64,000 nt of DNA from Segatella copri (GTDB lineage Bacteria > Bacteroidota > Bacteroidia > Bacteroidales > Bacteroidaceae): NCBI RefSeq assembly GCF_015074785.1, contig NZ_CP042464.1, positions 2,787,001-2,851,000 of the forward strand, given 5' to 3'. The position numbers were made by a program, and so were the translations under genes. Below, one piece after another: positions 27,526 through 36,513 of the stretch (position 1 is its first letter; each line of letters starts with the position of its first letter). The notes beneath the pieces are model-generated. The model saw nothing but the letters and a program-made list of their open reading frames with translations. It was not told the DNA's origin and did no database searches.

Positions 27526-28551
27526 TTAAAAGTTTATTTTCAAATAATGACTGATTAACACAAGTCCACCCCAAAGAGCGAACAAGGGTATCACTTCAAG
27601 GGCACAAAAGTACAAAAATATTTGCAGAAACACGCCATTTCTTCTAAAAAAGATAATGTAAGCCTTCAAAAAAGCCAACAATTTAACTAATCCAAGGATA
27701 GTCAACGTGTATATCACTGCAATTTGCAATGGGAAATCGAAATACGACAAAAGCATCACCATTGGGAACAAGGCCACTCCTTGACATGATATTAGGAACA
27801 AGTATGCCTTGAGCCATTGTACATTTTTTTTCTTTTCAAAGAATACCCAACCAGAAATCACATAGAGGAACGCCTTCAACAAGAAATAGCCCCCCATACA
27901 ACCAGCGTATATACTGATTACCTGATATTGGTCTACGATAAACGTATCGCTGATAGATGCTTTCGAATAAATGAAATACCCGATTGCCAGCAAAAGACAG
28001 GTCTGCAACACGAAGAAGAACTGGTATCTTACTTCAGAACTGGTCTCCGTCACCTCTGTTGTACCGATGCGTGGAGTACGGAAGAAGGTTTTTGCCTGGC
28101 GTATAACAAAATGCTTAGATTTAGAGAATGCTATACAAGCCAAGAGAAAACAGACCAACAGCAATGAAGTAATAAAGCTATCACCAGCTACCGTATAGGG
28201 AACAGGATCACCTGCCACCCCTAAGCGTCCACCCTTTAATTCCGGATGAAACAGAGAATCTTTTGAAAAGAATGACTCACGATAATATTGTGGCAAACTT
28301 ACATCCCTAAAACTCTTACCTGCCTTATGTCCTGGCAAGTGTAATGTATCCGGCATCTCGCTCCAATGAATCTCACTGGGCTTGATATGTGCCCTAATCA
28401 TGGAGTCCTGCTGAGCTGGCGTTGCATTCTTAGGCAGCCAGCTCAACACCTCTTTGGGTGTGAGCTGGCTGCTATGTTGCCTGAGCACTTGCTGTTGCGA
28501 TTCAGCCTCAAGTGCGGCATCTGTCTGTATCGAATCTGCCTGTTGCACCAT
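27526..28551 (-). CDS. DUF4271 family membrane protein
   Basis: 341 residues. A hydrophilic N-terminal third, rich in Gln and Ser (about residues 1-120), is followed by about six or seven membrane helices (FITSLLLVCFLLACIAF, FVLQTCLLLAIGYFIY, ALFPMVMLLSYF, IFLYFCALEVIPLFALWGGLV). The function is unknown. It starts 3 bases after the metK stop and precedes hemD by 6 bases, the usual place of this family in Bacteroidota. Confidence 0.85.
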   Translation of the reverse strand: MVQQADSIQTDAALEAESQQQVLRQHSSQLTPKEVLSWLPKNATPAQQDSMIRAHIKPSEIHWSEMPDTLHLPGHKAGKSFRDVSLPQYYRESFFSKDSLFHPELKGGRLGVAGDPVPYTVAGDSFITSLLLVCFLLACIAFSKSKHFVIRQAKTFFRTPRIGTTEVTETSSEVRYQFFFVLQTCLLLAIGYFIYSKASISDTFIVDQYQVISIYAGCMGGYFLLKAFLYVISGWVFFEKKKNVQWLKAYLFLISCQGVALFPMVMLLSYFDFPLQIAVIYTLTILGLVKLLAFLKAYIIFFRRNGVFLQIFLYFCALEVIPLFALWGGLVLISHYLKINF

Positions 28552-28554
28552 TCC

Positions 28555-29829
28555 TTAAAGTCCGAAAACTTTCTTGATTTCGTCTACCTTATCTAATTTT
28601 TCCCATGTAAAGAGTTCTACCTTCACAGTTTTAGCCTCATGATATCGGCTGGTGAAGGTTTTCTCTACTATCTCATTCTTACGTCCCATGTGTCCATATG
28701 CCGCAGTTTCCTGGAACATTGGCTGGCGCAACTTCAACTGGCGCTCGATTGCTTTAGGACGAAGATCAAACATTTCTGTAATTTTCTTTGCAATCTCGCC
28801 GTCAGTCATATTCACATGGCTTCTGCCGTAAGTATTTACATAGATACTAACCGGTTCTGCCACACCGATAGCATAACTTACCTGAACCAACATTTCATCT
28901 GCAACGCCGGCAGCAACCATATTCTTTGCAATATAACGGGCAGCATAAGCTGCAGAACGGTCAACCTTACTACTATCCTTTCCAGAGAAGGCACCACCAC
29001 CATGGGCACCCTTACCTCCATAAGTATCTACAATAATCTTACGACCGGTAAGACCTGTATCTCCATGAGGACCACCAATCACAAACTTACCTGTAGGGTT
29101 TACGAAGTACTTGATGTCATCATTGAAGAGAGCCAACACCTTATCACTCAGGTGAGTCTTTACTCTTGGAATCAGGATATTGATTACATCCTCACGAATC
29201 TTTGCCAGCATAGCATCATCATCGTCCTCACCATTTGCCTTCTTGATAAAATCATCATGCTGGGTAGAAACTACGATGGTATCGATGCGCTGTGGGATAT
29301 TATCGTCTGAGTATTCGATAGTTACCTGGCTCTTAGAGTCCGGACGGAGATAAGTCATCACCTTGCCCTCCTTGCGGATATCTGCAAGTACACGCATGAT
29401 GAGCTGAGCCAAGTCAAGTGATACCGGCATATAATTTTCGGTTTCCGTTGTAGCATAACCGAACATCATACCCTGATCGCCTGCACCCTGATTCTCATCC
29501 TCCTCACGACTTACACCGCGGTTAATATCATCGCTCTGTTCATGGATAGCAGTAAGCACACCACAAGAGTCGCCGTCAAACTGATATTCGCTCTTGGTAT
29601 AACCGATTTTCTTGATAGTCTTGCGGGCAATGGTCTGCAAATCAACATAAACGTTAGAGCGAACCTCACCCATGATTACTACCTGACCAGTAGTACAAAA
29701 GGTTTCGATGGCGCAATGAGCGTGGTCATCGTAAGCCAAAAACTGGTCAAGCAATGCATCTGAAATCTGATCAGCCACTTTATCTGGATGTCCTTCAGAA
29801 ACTGATTCTGATGAAAACAAATATGCCAT
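28555..29829 (-). CDS. metK: S-adenosylmethionine synthase
   Basis: Makes SAM from methionine and ATP. 424 residues, slightly long for the family because of acidic insertions (GEDDDDAML). Motifs: [20 protein letters not shown] (residues about 8-27), [12 protein letters not shown], and the P-loop-like [15 protein letters not shown] (about residues 267-281). First gene of metK, DUF4271, hemD, rnpA, yidD. I see no SAM riboswitch in its short upstream region; a minus-strand TAACTTTG (29888-29881) is a likely -7 box. Confidence 0.97.
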   Translation of the reverse strand: MAYLFSSESVSEGHPDKVADQISDALLDQFLAYDDHAHCAIETFCTTGQVVIMGEVRSNVYVDLQTIARKTIKKIGYTKSEYQFDGDSCGVLTAIHEQSDDINRGVSREEDENQGAGDQGMMFGYATTETENYMPVSLDLAQLIMRVLADIRKEGKVMTYLRPDSKSQVTIEYSDDNIPQRIDTIVVSTQHDDFIKKANGEDDDDAMLAKIREDVINILIPRVKTHLSDKVLALFNDDIKYFVNPTGKFVIGGPHGDTGLTGRKIIVDTYGGKGAHGGGAFSGKDSSKVDRSAAYAARYIAKNMVAAGVADEMLVQVSYAIGVAEPVSIYVNTYGRSHVNMTDGEIAKKITEMFDLRPKAIERQLKLRQPMFQETAAYGHMGRKNEIVEKTFTSRYHEAKTVKVELFTWEKLDKVDEIKKVFGL

Positions 29830-29946
29830 ATTTTCTTACTTTATTTCTATTAATTATTGATATTCATTATTTTGCGGCTGCAAAGTTACTCATATTTTTT
29901 CAGATTTTGTCATATTCCTATATAAAAAACGTCAATTCCTTGTGCT

Positions 29947-30903
29947 TTATCTGTTATTCGGGCATCTTTTGTCTGTTTTATCTGAATCAAGCACTTGGTT
30001 TTCTTCACTATATTTGATATTTCGAGGATGATGTTCCAAGATAGCTCTGCGCAAATCTGAAGTTTCAAGATGAGTATAAATCTCTGTGGTTCCAATATCT
30101 TCATGCCCCAGCAAGGCCTGAATTACCCTCAGATCGGCTCCACCTTTCAACAAGGCTGTAGCAAAACTATGGCGTAAAGTATGAGGAGAAATGGTTTTCT
30201 TGATTCCTGCATCATAAGCCGCATTTTTTATCATGATAAGTATCATATTGCGTGTGAGATGAGCACCTCTACGATTCAAGAAGACATAGTCTTCCTCACC
30301 TGGCTTGATTGTCATCAGATTCCGGTCTATATACCAAAGATTGATTTCTTTCAGAGCTTTGCCAGAAATAGGAACGATGCGTTCCTTGTTACCTTTACCT
30401 ATGACCCTAATAAACTTTTCTTCTTCAAACACATCGCTTTTCTTTAGATTCACAAGTTCCGAAACGCGAAGGCCACAGGAGAACAGGGTTTCTATAATCG
30501 CCTTATTACGCTGTCCCTCCCATTTTTCCAAATCGATAGCCGCTTCAAGCATGTCAACCTCTTCTACAGATAAATACTCCGGCAAATGCTTTCCTATTTG
30601 GGGAGAAACCAGTAATTCGGTCGGATCGTCTTTTATATAATCATCGAGCACCAGATACCGGTAGAAAGAACGGATTCCGCTCAAAATCCGAGCTTGCGAA
30701 CGAGCAGAAACACCACGATCATGCAAACTTGCAGAAAAATTCTCCAAGTCTTCCAATTTCATTTCCGTCAGCACCAAATTGTTCTTATCAGCATACTCCA
30801 AGAGAAAATTCAAGTCATGGTAATAGGCATCCAACGTATTTTTGGAGAAATTACGCCCCAACTTGAGGTATCTCATATAGTTCTTTATAATTTCATTCCT
30901 CAT
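29947..30903 (-). CDS. xerD: Site-specific tyrosine recombinase XerD
   Basis: Resolves chromosome dimers at dif with its XerC partner. 318 residues: N-terminal SAM-like core-binding domain (YLKLGRNFSKNTLDAYYHDL), catalytic domain with Arg in SCGLRVSELVNL, Lys in GKGNKERIVP, HTLRHSFATALL (His-X2-Arg), LLGHEDIGTTEIYTH and the nucleophile Tyr in that last motif. Its length and single-copy housekeeping context argue against an integrase; no att-like repeats flank it. A slightly long charged C-terminal tail is the only oddity. Confidence 0.9.
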   Translation of the reverse strand: MRNEIIKNYMRYLKLGRNFSKNTLDAYYHDLNFLLEYADKNNLVLTEMKLEDLENFSASLHDRGVSARSQARILSGIRSFYRYLVLDDYIKDDPTELLVSPQIGKHLPEYLSVEEVDMLEAAIDLEKWEGQRNKAIIETLFSCGLRVSELVNLKKSDVFEEEKFIRVIGKGNKERIVPISGKALKEINLWYIDRNLMTIKPGEEDYVFLNRRGAHLTRNMILIMIKNAAYDAGIKKTISPHTLRHSFATALLKGGADLRVIQALLGHEDIGTTEIYTHLETSDLRRAILEHHPRNIKYSEENQVLDSDKTDKRCPNNR

Positions 30904-30905
30904 TT

Positions 30906-30937
30906 TTTGTCAGTTTCCTTAATTTATTGTATCTTTG
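30906..30937 (+). promoter_or_regulatory. Promoter of aroQ, -33 sited at the 5' edge of xerD
   Basis: TTTG at 30906-30909, 20 bases, TATCTTTG at 30930-30937. It lies immediately outside the xerD start codon (30901-30903) and fires away from it. A second box, TATCTTTG on minus at 30989-30982, may serve xerD. Confidence 0.6.
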
Positions 30938-31027
30938 CATCGTCTTTGCATAAGACAGGAGAGTACAAAAGATCTCTGCCGCAAAGATACGAAAAAAATA
31001 TGGATTACGATTAAAAATCAAGTAAAT

Positions 31028-31462
31028 ATGAAGATACAAATTATTAATGGTCCAAACTTGAACCTTCTTGGTGTAAGAGAACCGGGTATTTATGGCAGCA
31101 ATTCTTTCGAGAGTTATCTGCCTAAGCTGAAAGCGAAATTCCCTGATATTGAGATAGAGTACTTTCAGAGCAACATTGAAGGCGAGTTAATCAACAAGCT
31201 GCAGGAAGTAGGTTTTTCCTATGATGGTGTAGTACTCAATGCTGGCGCCTATACTCATACCAGCATTGCCTTGCAGGATTGTATTCGCAGTTTGAAATGC
31301 CCTTGCGTTGAAGTACACATCTCTAATGTGCATAAACGTGAAGAGTTCCGCCATCATTCATATATTTCCTGTGCTTGCCTGGGCGTAATCTGCGGTTTCG
31401 GTCTGGCTTCTTACGAACTTGCCATTTCAGGAATCTTAGCACAGAAAGAAACAGAAGAGTAA
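31028..31462 (+). CDS. aroQ: Type II 3-dehydroquinate dehydratase
   Basis: Third step of the shikimate pathway. 144 residues from ATG 31028 (MKIQIINGPNLNLLG), the normal length; the frame is open for 31 more codons upstream but that part crosses the promoter leader. Motifs: NGPNLNLLGVREPGIYG with the active-site Tyr, LNAGAYTHTS, and EVHISNVHKREEFR with the catalytic His. The next gene follows after 29 bases and is probably cotranscribed. Confidence 0.96.
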   Translation: MKIQIINGPNLNLLGVREPGIYGSNSFESYLPKLKAKFPDIEIEYFQSNIEGELINKLQEVGFSYDGVVLNAGAYTHTSIALQDCIRSLKCPCVEVHISNVHKREEFRHHSYISCACLGVICGFGLASYELAISGILAQKETEE

Positions 31463-31491
31463 GATTTCCGTTACTCTAAATCCATCAGATT

Positions 31492-32130
31492 ATGACAGAG
31501 ACTGAACTCATAGACAAATATATCTGCCAGCATATAGAGCCTGAAGGCGATTATCTGTATCGTCTTTACCGCGCCACCAATATACATACTATCCATGGAC
31601 GTATGGCTAGCGGCCATATTCAGGGCAGACTTCTCAAGATGCTTGTAGAGATGATTCGCCCGAAGAATATTCTGGAAGTAGGCACATTTAGTGGCTATAG
31701 TGCTATCTGCCTGGCCCAGGGATTGCAGGAAGGTGGAAAACTCTACACTTTCGAAATCAATGATGAGATGGAAGATTTTACCCGTCCCTGGATAGAAGGT
31801 TCGAATGTTGCCGATAAGATTGACTTCCGCATCGGTGATGCCAACGTAGAAGCGCCCCAACTAGGCGTAAAATTCGATATGGCTTTTGTTGATGGCGATA
31901 AGCGTACCTATATAGAAACGTATGAAATGGTTATGAGCATCCTGAACCCTGGAGGCTACATCCTTGCAGACAATACTCTTTGGGATGGCCACGTCATCGA
32001 CCCAGCCTACGACCGAGACCATCAGACTCAAGGCATTCGGGCTTTCAATGATTTAATAGCAAGAGATTCTAGGGTAGAGGTTGTTATCTTACCCCTTCGC
32101 GATGGTCTTACACTCATCAGGAAAAAATAA
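31492..32130 (+). CDS. Class I SAM-dependent O-methyltransferase (COG4122 type)
   Basis: 212 residues. The SAM motif is ILEVGTFSGYSAICLAQGL (about residues 60-78). Acidic motif II is LYTFEIND. Metal-binding motifs of catechol/caffeoyl-CoA O-methyltransferases are seen as DMAFVDGDKRTY (about residues 131-142) and ILADNTLWDG. The natural substrate is unknown. It follows aroQ in the same direction and ends in a strong terminator; linkage with aroQ is seen but does not give a pathway. Confidence 0.88.
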   Translation: MTETELIDKYICQHIEPEGDYLYRLYRATNIHTIHGRMASGHIQGRLLKMLVEMIRPKNILEVGTFSGYSAICLAQGLQEGGKLYTFEINDEMEDFTRPWIEGSNVADKIDFRIGDANVEAPQLGVKFDMAFVDGDKRTYIETYEMVMSILNPGGYILADNTLWDGHVIDPAYDRDHQTQGIRAFNDLIARDSRVEVVILPLRDGLTLIRKK

Positions 32131-32145
32131 AAAATCAATTAGAAC

Positions 32146-32189
32146 AAGAAATGGCATGAATCCCCCATAAAAGATTCATGCCATTTCTT
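32146..32189. terminator. Strong bidirectional terminator
   Basis: A perfect 17-bp stem, AAGAAATGGCATGAATC with GATTCATGCCATTTCTT, loop 32163-32172. It ends the O-methyltransferase transcript on plus and can end the LolC-like gene on minus. Confidence 0.9.
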
Positions 32190-32227
32190 TTAGTATATGC
32201 ACCCAAGTATAAGAAATTCTGTAGGTT

Positions 32228-33457
32228 TTAACTCAACAGCCTTTTACTCAGCGCTCTTACAGGATACCATACAGCAAGCCAACCTACAGCAATTACAGTA
32301 ACGAAGATAATGGCAACATCTGAGTAATGGACACTTACCGGATACGCATCAACAATAAAGGAGCCTTCAGAATCTCCCAGACGTACAAAACCATATTGCT
32401 GCTGCAAAAAGCAGAGGAGCAAGCCCAGTCCAATACCAATAACAGCACCTATCACAGCTATCATTCTACCTTCAAAAAGAAATACTCTGGTAATCTGCTT
32501 ATCGTTAGCTCCAAGATTACGAAGAGTCACAACATCATTTTTCTTATCAATAATAAGCATAGAAAGCGACCCGATGATATTGAAACATGCAACAACTAAG
32601 ATAAAGGTCAGGAAGATATAAGCAATCATCTTCTCTATCGACATAATTTTAAAGGTATCTTCCTGTTGTTCAAATCTGTCAAGCACTTTATATTTATTAC
32701 CAGCTATCTGCTGCATCTCAGTCTTTACAGCATCCAGATCGCTACCCGGTTTCAAGCGTAATTCCAAATCAGAGAGCATACCTTGCTGACCAAAGAGATT
32801 ACGGGCAAATGAGATAGAAGTGATGATGTAGTTTTTATCATACTTAGCCTGTTTGACGGCAAAAAGTACGCCAGGAGAGTTGAGCGAGTCAACAACAAAG
32901 CCATCACCTGGGTTAGTCATATCCAGCTGTCCTTCCTTTTTAGGAGCATAGATTTTCAGGAAGCCATCCCATTGTGCTCCTATGCCTAAATTCTGGGCAA
33001 GACGAATACCTACGGTTCCATATTCCAGATTGGCAGCATGCAAGGAGAAGGAGCCATCACCATATAAAATATCTGTAATATGAGAAAGTTCTGCAAAATT
33101 ATCATCTACACCCTTGATTTTCACCATAGCCTGATGATCATTATAGATTGCAAGAGCTTGATCTTCTACGGTTTCTGTTGCAACATCTACCTGCGGCAAA
33201 AGACGAATCTTAGTAAGAATAGGATCATCTGCAGGTGCAGTCTTTCCCTCAACAGGCACAACCTTGAGTTGTGGGTCAAAACTCGTAAAGAGTGAAGCTA
33301 CCAGGTCATGGAAGCCGTTAAAAACACTCAGAACGATGACCAGAGCCATCGTAGCTACCGCCACTCCTATTACAGAAATAGAACTGATGACGTTGATGAC
33401 GTGCGTACTCTTCTTTGAGAAAAGATACCTGCGAGCTATAAAGAATGGGAAATTCAT
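32228..33457 (-). CDS. FtsX-like ABC transporter permease (LolC/LolE-type)
   Basis: 409 residues. One N-terminal helix (VINVISSISVIGVAVATMALVIVLSVF), a large periplasmic MacB/LolC-type domain (about residues 50-265), then three helices (IFLTFILVVACFNIIGSLSML; MIAVIGAVIGIGLGLLLCF; VAIIFVTVIAVGWLAVWY). The FISARRYL-like start (FFIARRYLFSKKSTHVINVIS) is typical of lipoprotein-releasing permeases. No ATPase gene (lolD) is beside it. It follows rbfA with an 86-base gap holding a hairpin. Confidence 0.88.
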   Translation of the reverse strand: MNFPFFIARRYLFSKKSTHVINVISSISVIGVAVATMALVIVLSVFNGFHDLVASLFTSFDPQLKVVPVEGKTAPADDPILTKIRLLPQVDVATETVEDQALAIYNDHQAMVKIKGVDDNFAELSHITDILYGDGSFSLHAANLEYGTVGIRLAQNLGIGAQWDGFLKIYAPKKEGQLDMTNPGDGFVVDSLNSPGVLFAVKQAKYDKNYIITSISFARNLFGQQGMLSDLELRLKPGSDLDAVKTEMQQIAGNKYKVLDRFEQQEDTFKIMSIEKMIAYIFLTFILVVACFNIIGSLSMLIIDKKNDVVTLRNLGANDKQITRVFLFEGRMIAVIGAVIGIGLGLLLCFLQQQYGFVRLGDSEGSFIVDAYPVSVHYSDVAIIFVTVIAVGWLAVWYPVRALSKRLLS

Positions 33458-33489
33458 AATTCTATCTTACCTTATTTATATAACAGTAT

Positions 33490-33519
33490 AGGGAGTCAAG
33501 AATTGCCGTCTTAACTCCC
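33490..33519. other. Imperfect hairpin between rbfA and the LolC-like gene
   Basis: AGGGAGT and AAGA pair with TCTT and ACTCCCT. The T-run lies on the plus side although both flanking genes are on minus, so it is not a normal terminator for them. It may be an RNA-processing stem or termination of antisense transcription. Confidence 0.4.
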
Positions 33520-33543
33520 TTGTTTTTTTACTTCTTTACTCTT

Positions 33544-33879
33544 TTACTTTTTCAAGAGTTCATCAATGTGCTCCAAATAATCGAGACTATCATCAAGGAA
33601 GAAACGGAGTTCTGGAATAATACGTAACTGGTTTCTCACTTTTTTACCCAAGTCGAAACGGATCGTCTTCTCATTTGCATTGATATTCTTCAAAATCTCC
33701 TCACCTTTTTCAGAAGGGAACACACTCAAGTAAGCTGTACAGATACTGAGATCTGGACTTACTCTAACCTTAGTAACACTTACCATCACACCATGCATCA
33801 TGCGGGTTTGTGACTGGAAGATAAGACTCAACTCCTTCTGGAGAAGTCTTGATATACGGTTTTGTCTTGTTTCTTGCAT
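33544..33879 (-). CDS. rbfA: Ribosome-binding factor A
   Basis: Assists late 30S maturation. 111 residues, KH-type fold: N-terminal TRQNRISRLLQKELSLIFQS, then VSVTKVRVSPDLSICTAYLSVFP and RNQLRIIPELRFFLDDSLDY near the C-terminus. The gene precedes the LolC-like permease, a common Bacteroidota neighbourhood. Confidence 0.93.
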   Translation of the reverse strand: MQETRQNRISRLLQKELSLIFQSQTRMMHGVMVSVTKVRVSPDLSICTAYLSVFPSEKGEEILKNINANEKTIRFDLGKKVRNQLRIIPELRFFLDDSLDYLEHIDELLKK

Positions 33880-33909
33880 AACTATTAACTATAAATTATT
33901 AACTATAAA

Positions 33910-34746
33910 CTATTCAAGATCTACATGTGTAACCTCCACCTGTTCATGAAGGAAAATCTGTGCAGATTCCTTGAATTTATCCTCACTCTCTGTTGTGAGA
34001 TATCGGCAAGAGCCTGTTTTGGTTATCATCTGTTCCATCTGCGGATGGCGTTTCAGATAATCTTTCAGGCTGTTTGCTACATATTGTCCTTGCGGAACCA
34101 CTCTTACGCCATCAGGAAGATTCTTCACAATGCTGCTCATAAGAAGCGGATAATGCGTGCAACCCAAAATAATGGTATCAATATCAGCGTCCTTCAGCAT
34201 CAGCTGGTCGATGCGTTTCTTTACGAAATAATCAGCTCCAGGACTATCTGCTTCATTGGCTTCCACGATGGCAGCCCAAAGCGGACAAGCCACGCCACTC
34301 ACCTGAATCTCTGGCCAAAGTTTCGAAATTTCCATATTATAACTTTGGCTTTTAATAGTACCTTCTGTAGCCAGAAGTCCCACGTGATTACTCTTGGTAA
34401 TAGTACCTATTACTTCGGCAGTAGGGCGGATAATACCCAGAACTCTTCTGCTGGGATCCAACTCAGGAATATCGCGCTGCTGCAAAGAACGTAGTGCCTT
34501 AGCCGAAGCCGTATTACATCCCAGGATAACGAGATGACACCCCATAGAGAAAAGTTTAAGCACAGCCTGGCGTGTGAACTTATAAACCACCTCAAACGAA
34601 CGCGAGCCATAAGGAGCACGAGCATTATCACCCAAGTACATATAATCATACTGAGGCATCATCTGGCGCAACCCATGCAGGATGGTCAGTCCGCCATAAC
34701 CAGAATCAAAGACACCGATTGGTCCGGGATTAGAAGGCAACATCAT
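33910..34746 (-). CDS. murI: Glutamate racemase
   Basis: Makes D-glutamate for peptidoglycan. 278 residues. FDSGYGGLTIL (about residues 13-23), the first catalytic Cys in LGCNTASA (about residue 78), the second in LGCTHYPLL (about residue 194). The ATG overlaps the stop of the upstream OmpH gene by 4 bases, so the two are translationally coupled. Confidence 0.96.
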   Translation of the reverse strand: MMLPSNPGPIGVFDSGYGGLTILHGLRQMMPQYDYMYLGDNARAPYGSRSFEVVYKFTRQAVLKLFSMGCHLVILGCNTASAKALRSLQQRDIPELDPSRRVLGIIRPTAEVIGTITKSNHVGLLATEGTIKSQSYNMEISKLWPEIQVSGVACPLWAAIVEANEADSPGADYFVKKRIDQLMLKDADIDTIILGCTHYPLLMSSIVKNLPDGVRVVPQGQYVANSLKDYLKRHPQMEQMITKTGSCRYLTTESEDKFKESAQIFLHEQVEVTHVDLE

Positions 34747-35297
34747 TTCAAAGTCTCCTCCAGCAAAGCTGTAATATCCTCCCCCATCTCTTCGTTGAGA
34801 TAAGGAGCTGCATTATTGTCTGTATTGATGATAAAGGCAAACCCCTTCTGCTTGCCAATCTTTTTGGCTTCCTCGTTTATTTTTGCTTTGAGCGGAGCAT
34901 AAGCATCATTCTCTGCTTGCTGCAACAGGCGGGTAGCCTCAGCCTTAAAGGCAATATTCTTCTCCATCAATTCACGCAATTCAGCCTGACGTTTCTCCAG
35001 AATTGTCTTGGCATAAGTGCGCTGTCCATCAAGAAATTCCTCATACTTAGCATTAAACTCAGTTTCTACACGTTTCGTTTCTGCATCGTATTTCTCACGG
35101 AGTTCATCCATATTATGCTTGGCTATAGCGTAACCAGGCATAGTATGAAAAACCTTATCAAAACTAAAGTAGCCAAAATGCAAAGGAGCAGATACAGCAA
35201 TCTGTTGTTGCTGAACCTTTGCTGCAGGCGTTGTATGCTGGGCTGAAACAGTCAAAGAGATGAGAGCAAAAGCCAGAAATAAGAGATTCTTTTTCAT
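34743..35297 (-). CDS. OmpH/Skp family periplasmic chaperone, paralogue 3
   Basis: 184 residues: signal peptide (ending LTVSAQ), short Gln-rich linker, then the Skp pattern FGYFSFDKVFHTMPGYAIAK followed by a long charged coiled coil (about residues 65-140) and a beta-strand end (GFAFIINTDN). It keeps outer-membrane proteins unfolded on the way to BamA. Third of three paralogues after bamA. It is more diverged than the other two, and its stop overlaps the murI start. Confidence 0.85.
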   Translation of the reverse strand: MKKNLLFLAFALISLTVSAQHTTPAAKVQQQQIAVSAPLHFGYFSFDKVFHTMPGYAIAKHNMDELREKYDAETKRVETEFNAKYEEFLDGQRTYAKTILEKRQAELRELMEKNIAFKAEATRLLQQAENDAYAPLKAKINEEAKKIGKQKGFAFIINTDNNAAPYLNEEMGEDITALLEETLK

Positions 35298-35360
35298 GAT
35301 GAGTGATACCGTTTATGATGAATACCTTATAAATACCTCGTTATTGAAAATGAGAAATAA

Positions 35361-35382
35361 GGGCAAGCACTTCTGCCTGCCC
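35361..35382 (-). terminator. Weak terminator-like hairpin between OmpH paralogues 2 and 3
   Basis: GGGCAAGC/GCCTGCCC with one mismatch, followed on minus by moderately T-rich sequence. It may partly separate the bamA-ompH-ompH unit from ompH3-murI. Confidence 0.45.
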
Positions 35383-35411
35383 TCAATCTATATTCTTTTT
35401 ATTTGCCTTGA

Positions 35412-35897
35412 TTACTTAATCTTAGCCTGTACTTCCTTAGTAACGTCTACTACGTTAGTACCTGTATATACAGCAGCACCATCCTCGAAGATGAAGGTGT
35501 AGTTGCCAGCCTTGCCTACAGCCTCGATAGCTGTACGTACCTTTGCTACGATAGGCTGCATGAGTTCGCTGCTCTTCTTCTGCAACTCCTGCTGACCATC
35601 CTGGTAAGCCTGCTGAATTTTCTGCTGGAGAGTCTGCAACTCAGTTTCCTTCTGCTGCTTTGCTGTAGCGTTCATTGTGCTGGAACCCTTCTGATACTCG
35701 TCAGCCTTACGCTGGAACTCATCCTGCATAGACTTCAAGTCATTTTCCTTCTGCTTCTGGAGAGCTTCCATCTCGCCATTAGCCTTAGCTACATCTGGCA
35801 AAGACTGCATAATCTGCTGAGTATTTACTTTACCAAACTTCTGAGCCATCATAGTCATTGGTGCACAGAGCATCAACATTAAAATAAGCTTTTTCAT
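35412..35897 (-). CDS. OmpH/Skp family periplasmic chaperone, paralogue 2
   Basis: 161 residues. Signal peptide ending MTMMAQ, KFGKVNTQQIMQSLPDVAKA at the trimer core, a coiled coil rich in Gln, Lys and Glu (about residues 38-120), and C-terminal YTFIFEDGAAVYTG. A minus-strand TATATTTG (35983-35976) lies about 80 bases upstream and may give it a promoter of its own. Confidence 0.88.
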   Translation of the reverse strand: MKKLILMLMLCAPMTMMAQKFGKVNTQQIMQSLPDVAKANGEMEALQKQKENDLKSMQDEFQRKADEYQKGSSTMNATAKQQKETELQTLQQKIQQAYQDGQQELQKKSSELMQPIVAKVRTAIEAVGKAGNYTFIFEDGAAVYTGTNVVDVTKEVQAKIK

Positions 35898-35975
35898 TGT
35901 TCTATTCTTTTTAATTATTAATTTCTAAATGAAGTTTTCATGCCGCCAACCATTGGCACATGCACTTACCGGCTG

Positions 35976-35983
35976 CAAATATA
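35976..35983 (-). promoter_or_regulatory. Possible -7 box upstream of OmpH paralogue 2
   Basis: TATATTTG on minus in the 92-base gap between ompH1 and ompH2. No clear -33 is seen. Confidence 0.35.
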
Positions 35984-35989
35984 CAATTA

Positions 35990-36511
35990 TTATTTGGAAT
36001 AACCTAATTTTTGGAGCACTTCGTTGCTAATATCTATCTTAGGAGAGCCAAAGATGATGCCGCTGTTGCTAGCTCTATCGAGAACAAGCGAATATCCGCG
36101 CAGATCTGAAATCTCTTTTACGGCTGTATAAATCTCTTCCTGAATAGGTCCCATCAATGCCTCACGCATCTTATAAAGGTCGCCTTCTGCACCAAAATAT
36201 TTTTTCTTCAAATCGCTAGCCTCCTTCTCTTTCTGCATGATGGCATCCTGCTTAGCCTTCTTCTGCTCCTGGGAAAGGAACACTACCTCGTTCTGATAGT
36301 TCTTATACATGGTGCTTGCCTCTGTGTTAAGAGCTTCTACCTCAGCCTGCCATTTGCGGCTTACCTGATTCAGCTGCTCGTTGGCACGCTCATAAGCGGG
36401 TACATTCTTCAAGATGTACTCCATATCTATCAATGCATATTTCTGTGCATGTGCTGAGATGGCTGCTACAGCCATCATCAGCATCAATACTATTTTCTTC
36501 ATAAAACCCAT
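35990..36511 (-). CDS. OmpH/Skp family periplasmic chaperone, paralogue 1
   Basis: 173 residues from ATG 36511; ATG 36502 (MKKIVLMLMM) is an equally good start. Signal peptide ending ISAHAQ, then KYALIDMEYILKNVPAYERA and a coiled coil to about residue 120. It begins 2 bases after the bamA stop, so it is coupled to BamA, whose clients Skp-like proteins carry. Confidence 0.9.
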   Translation of the reverse strand: MGFMKKIVLMLMMAVAAISAHAQKYALIDMEYILKNVPAYERANEQLNQVSRKWQAEVEALNTEASTMYKNYQNEVVFLSQEQKKAKQDAIMQKEKEASDLKKKYFGAEGDLYKMREALMGPIQEEIYTAVKEISDLRGYSLVLDRASNSGIIFGSPKIDISNEVLQKLGYSK

Positions 36512-36513
36512 TT

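Noticed and set aside
29830..29946. SAM riboswitch upstream of metK
   Set aside because: The gap is AT-rich, shorter than 120 bases, and shows no paired elements of a known SAM riboswitch.
29947..30903. xerD as a phage or island integrase
   Set aside because: Sequence and length fit housekeeping XerD; no att-like direct repeats or mobile genes are adjacent.
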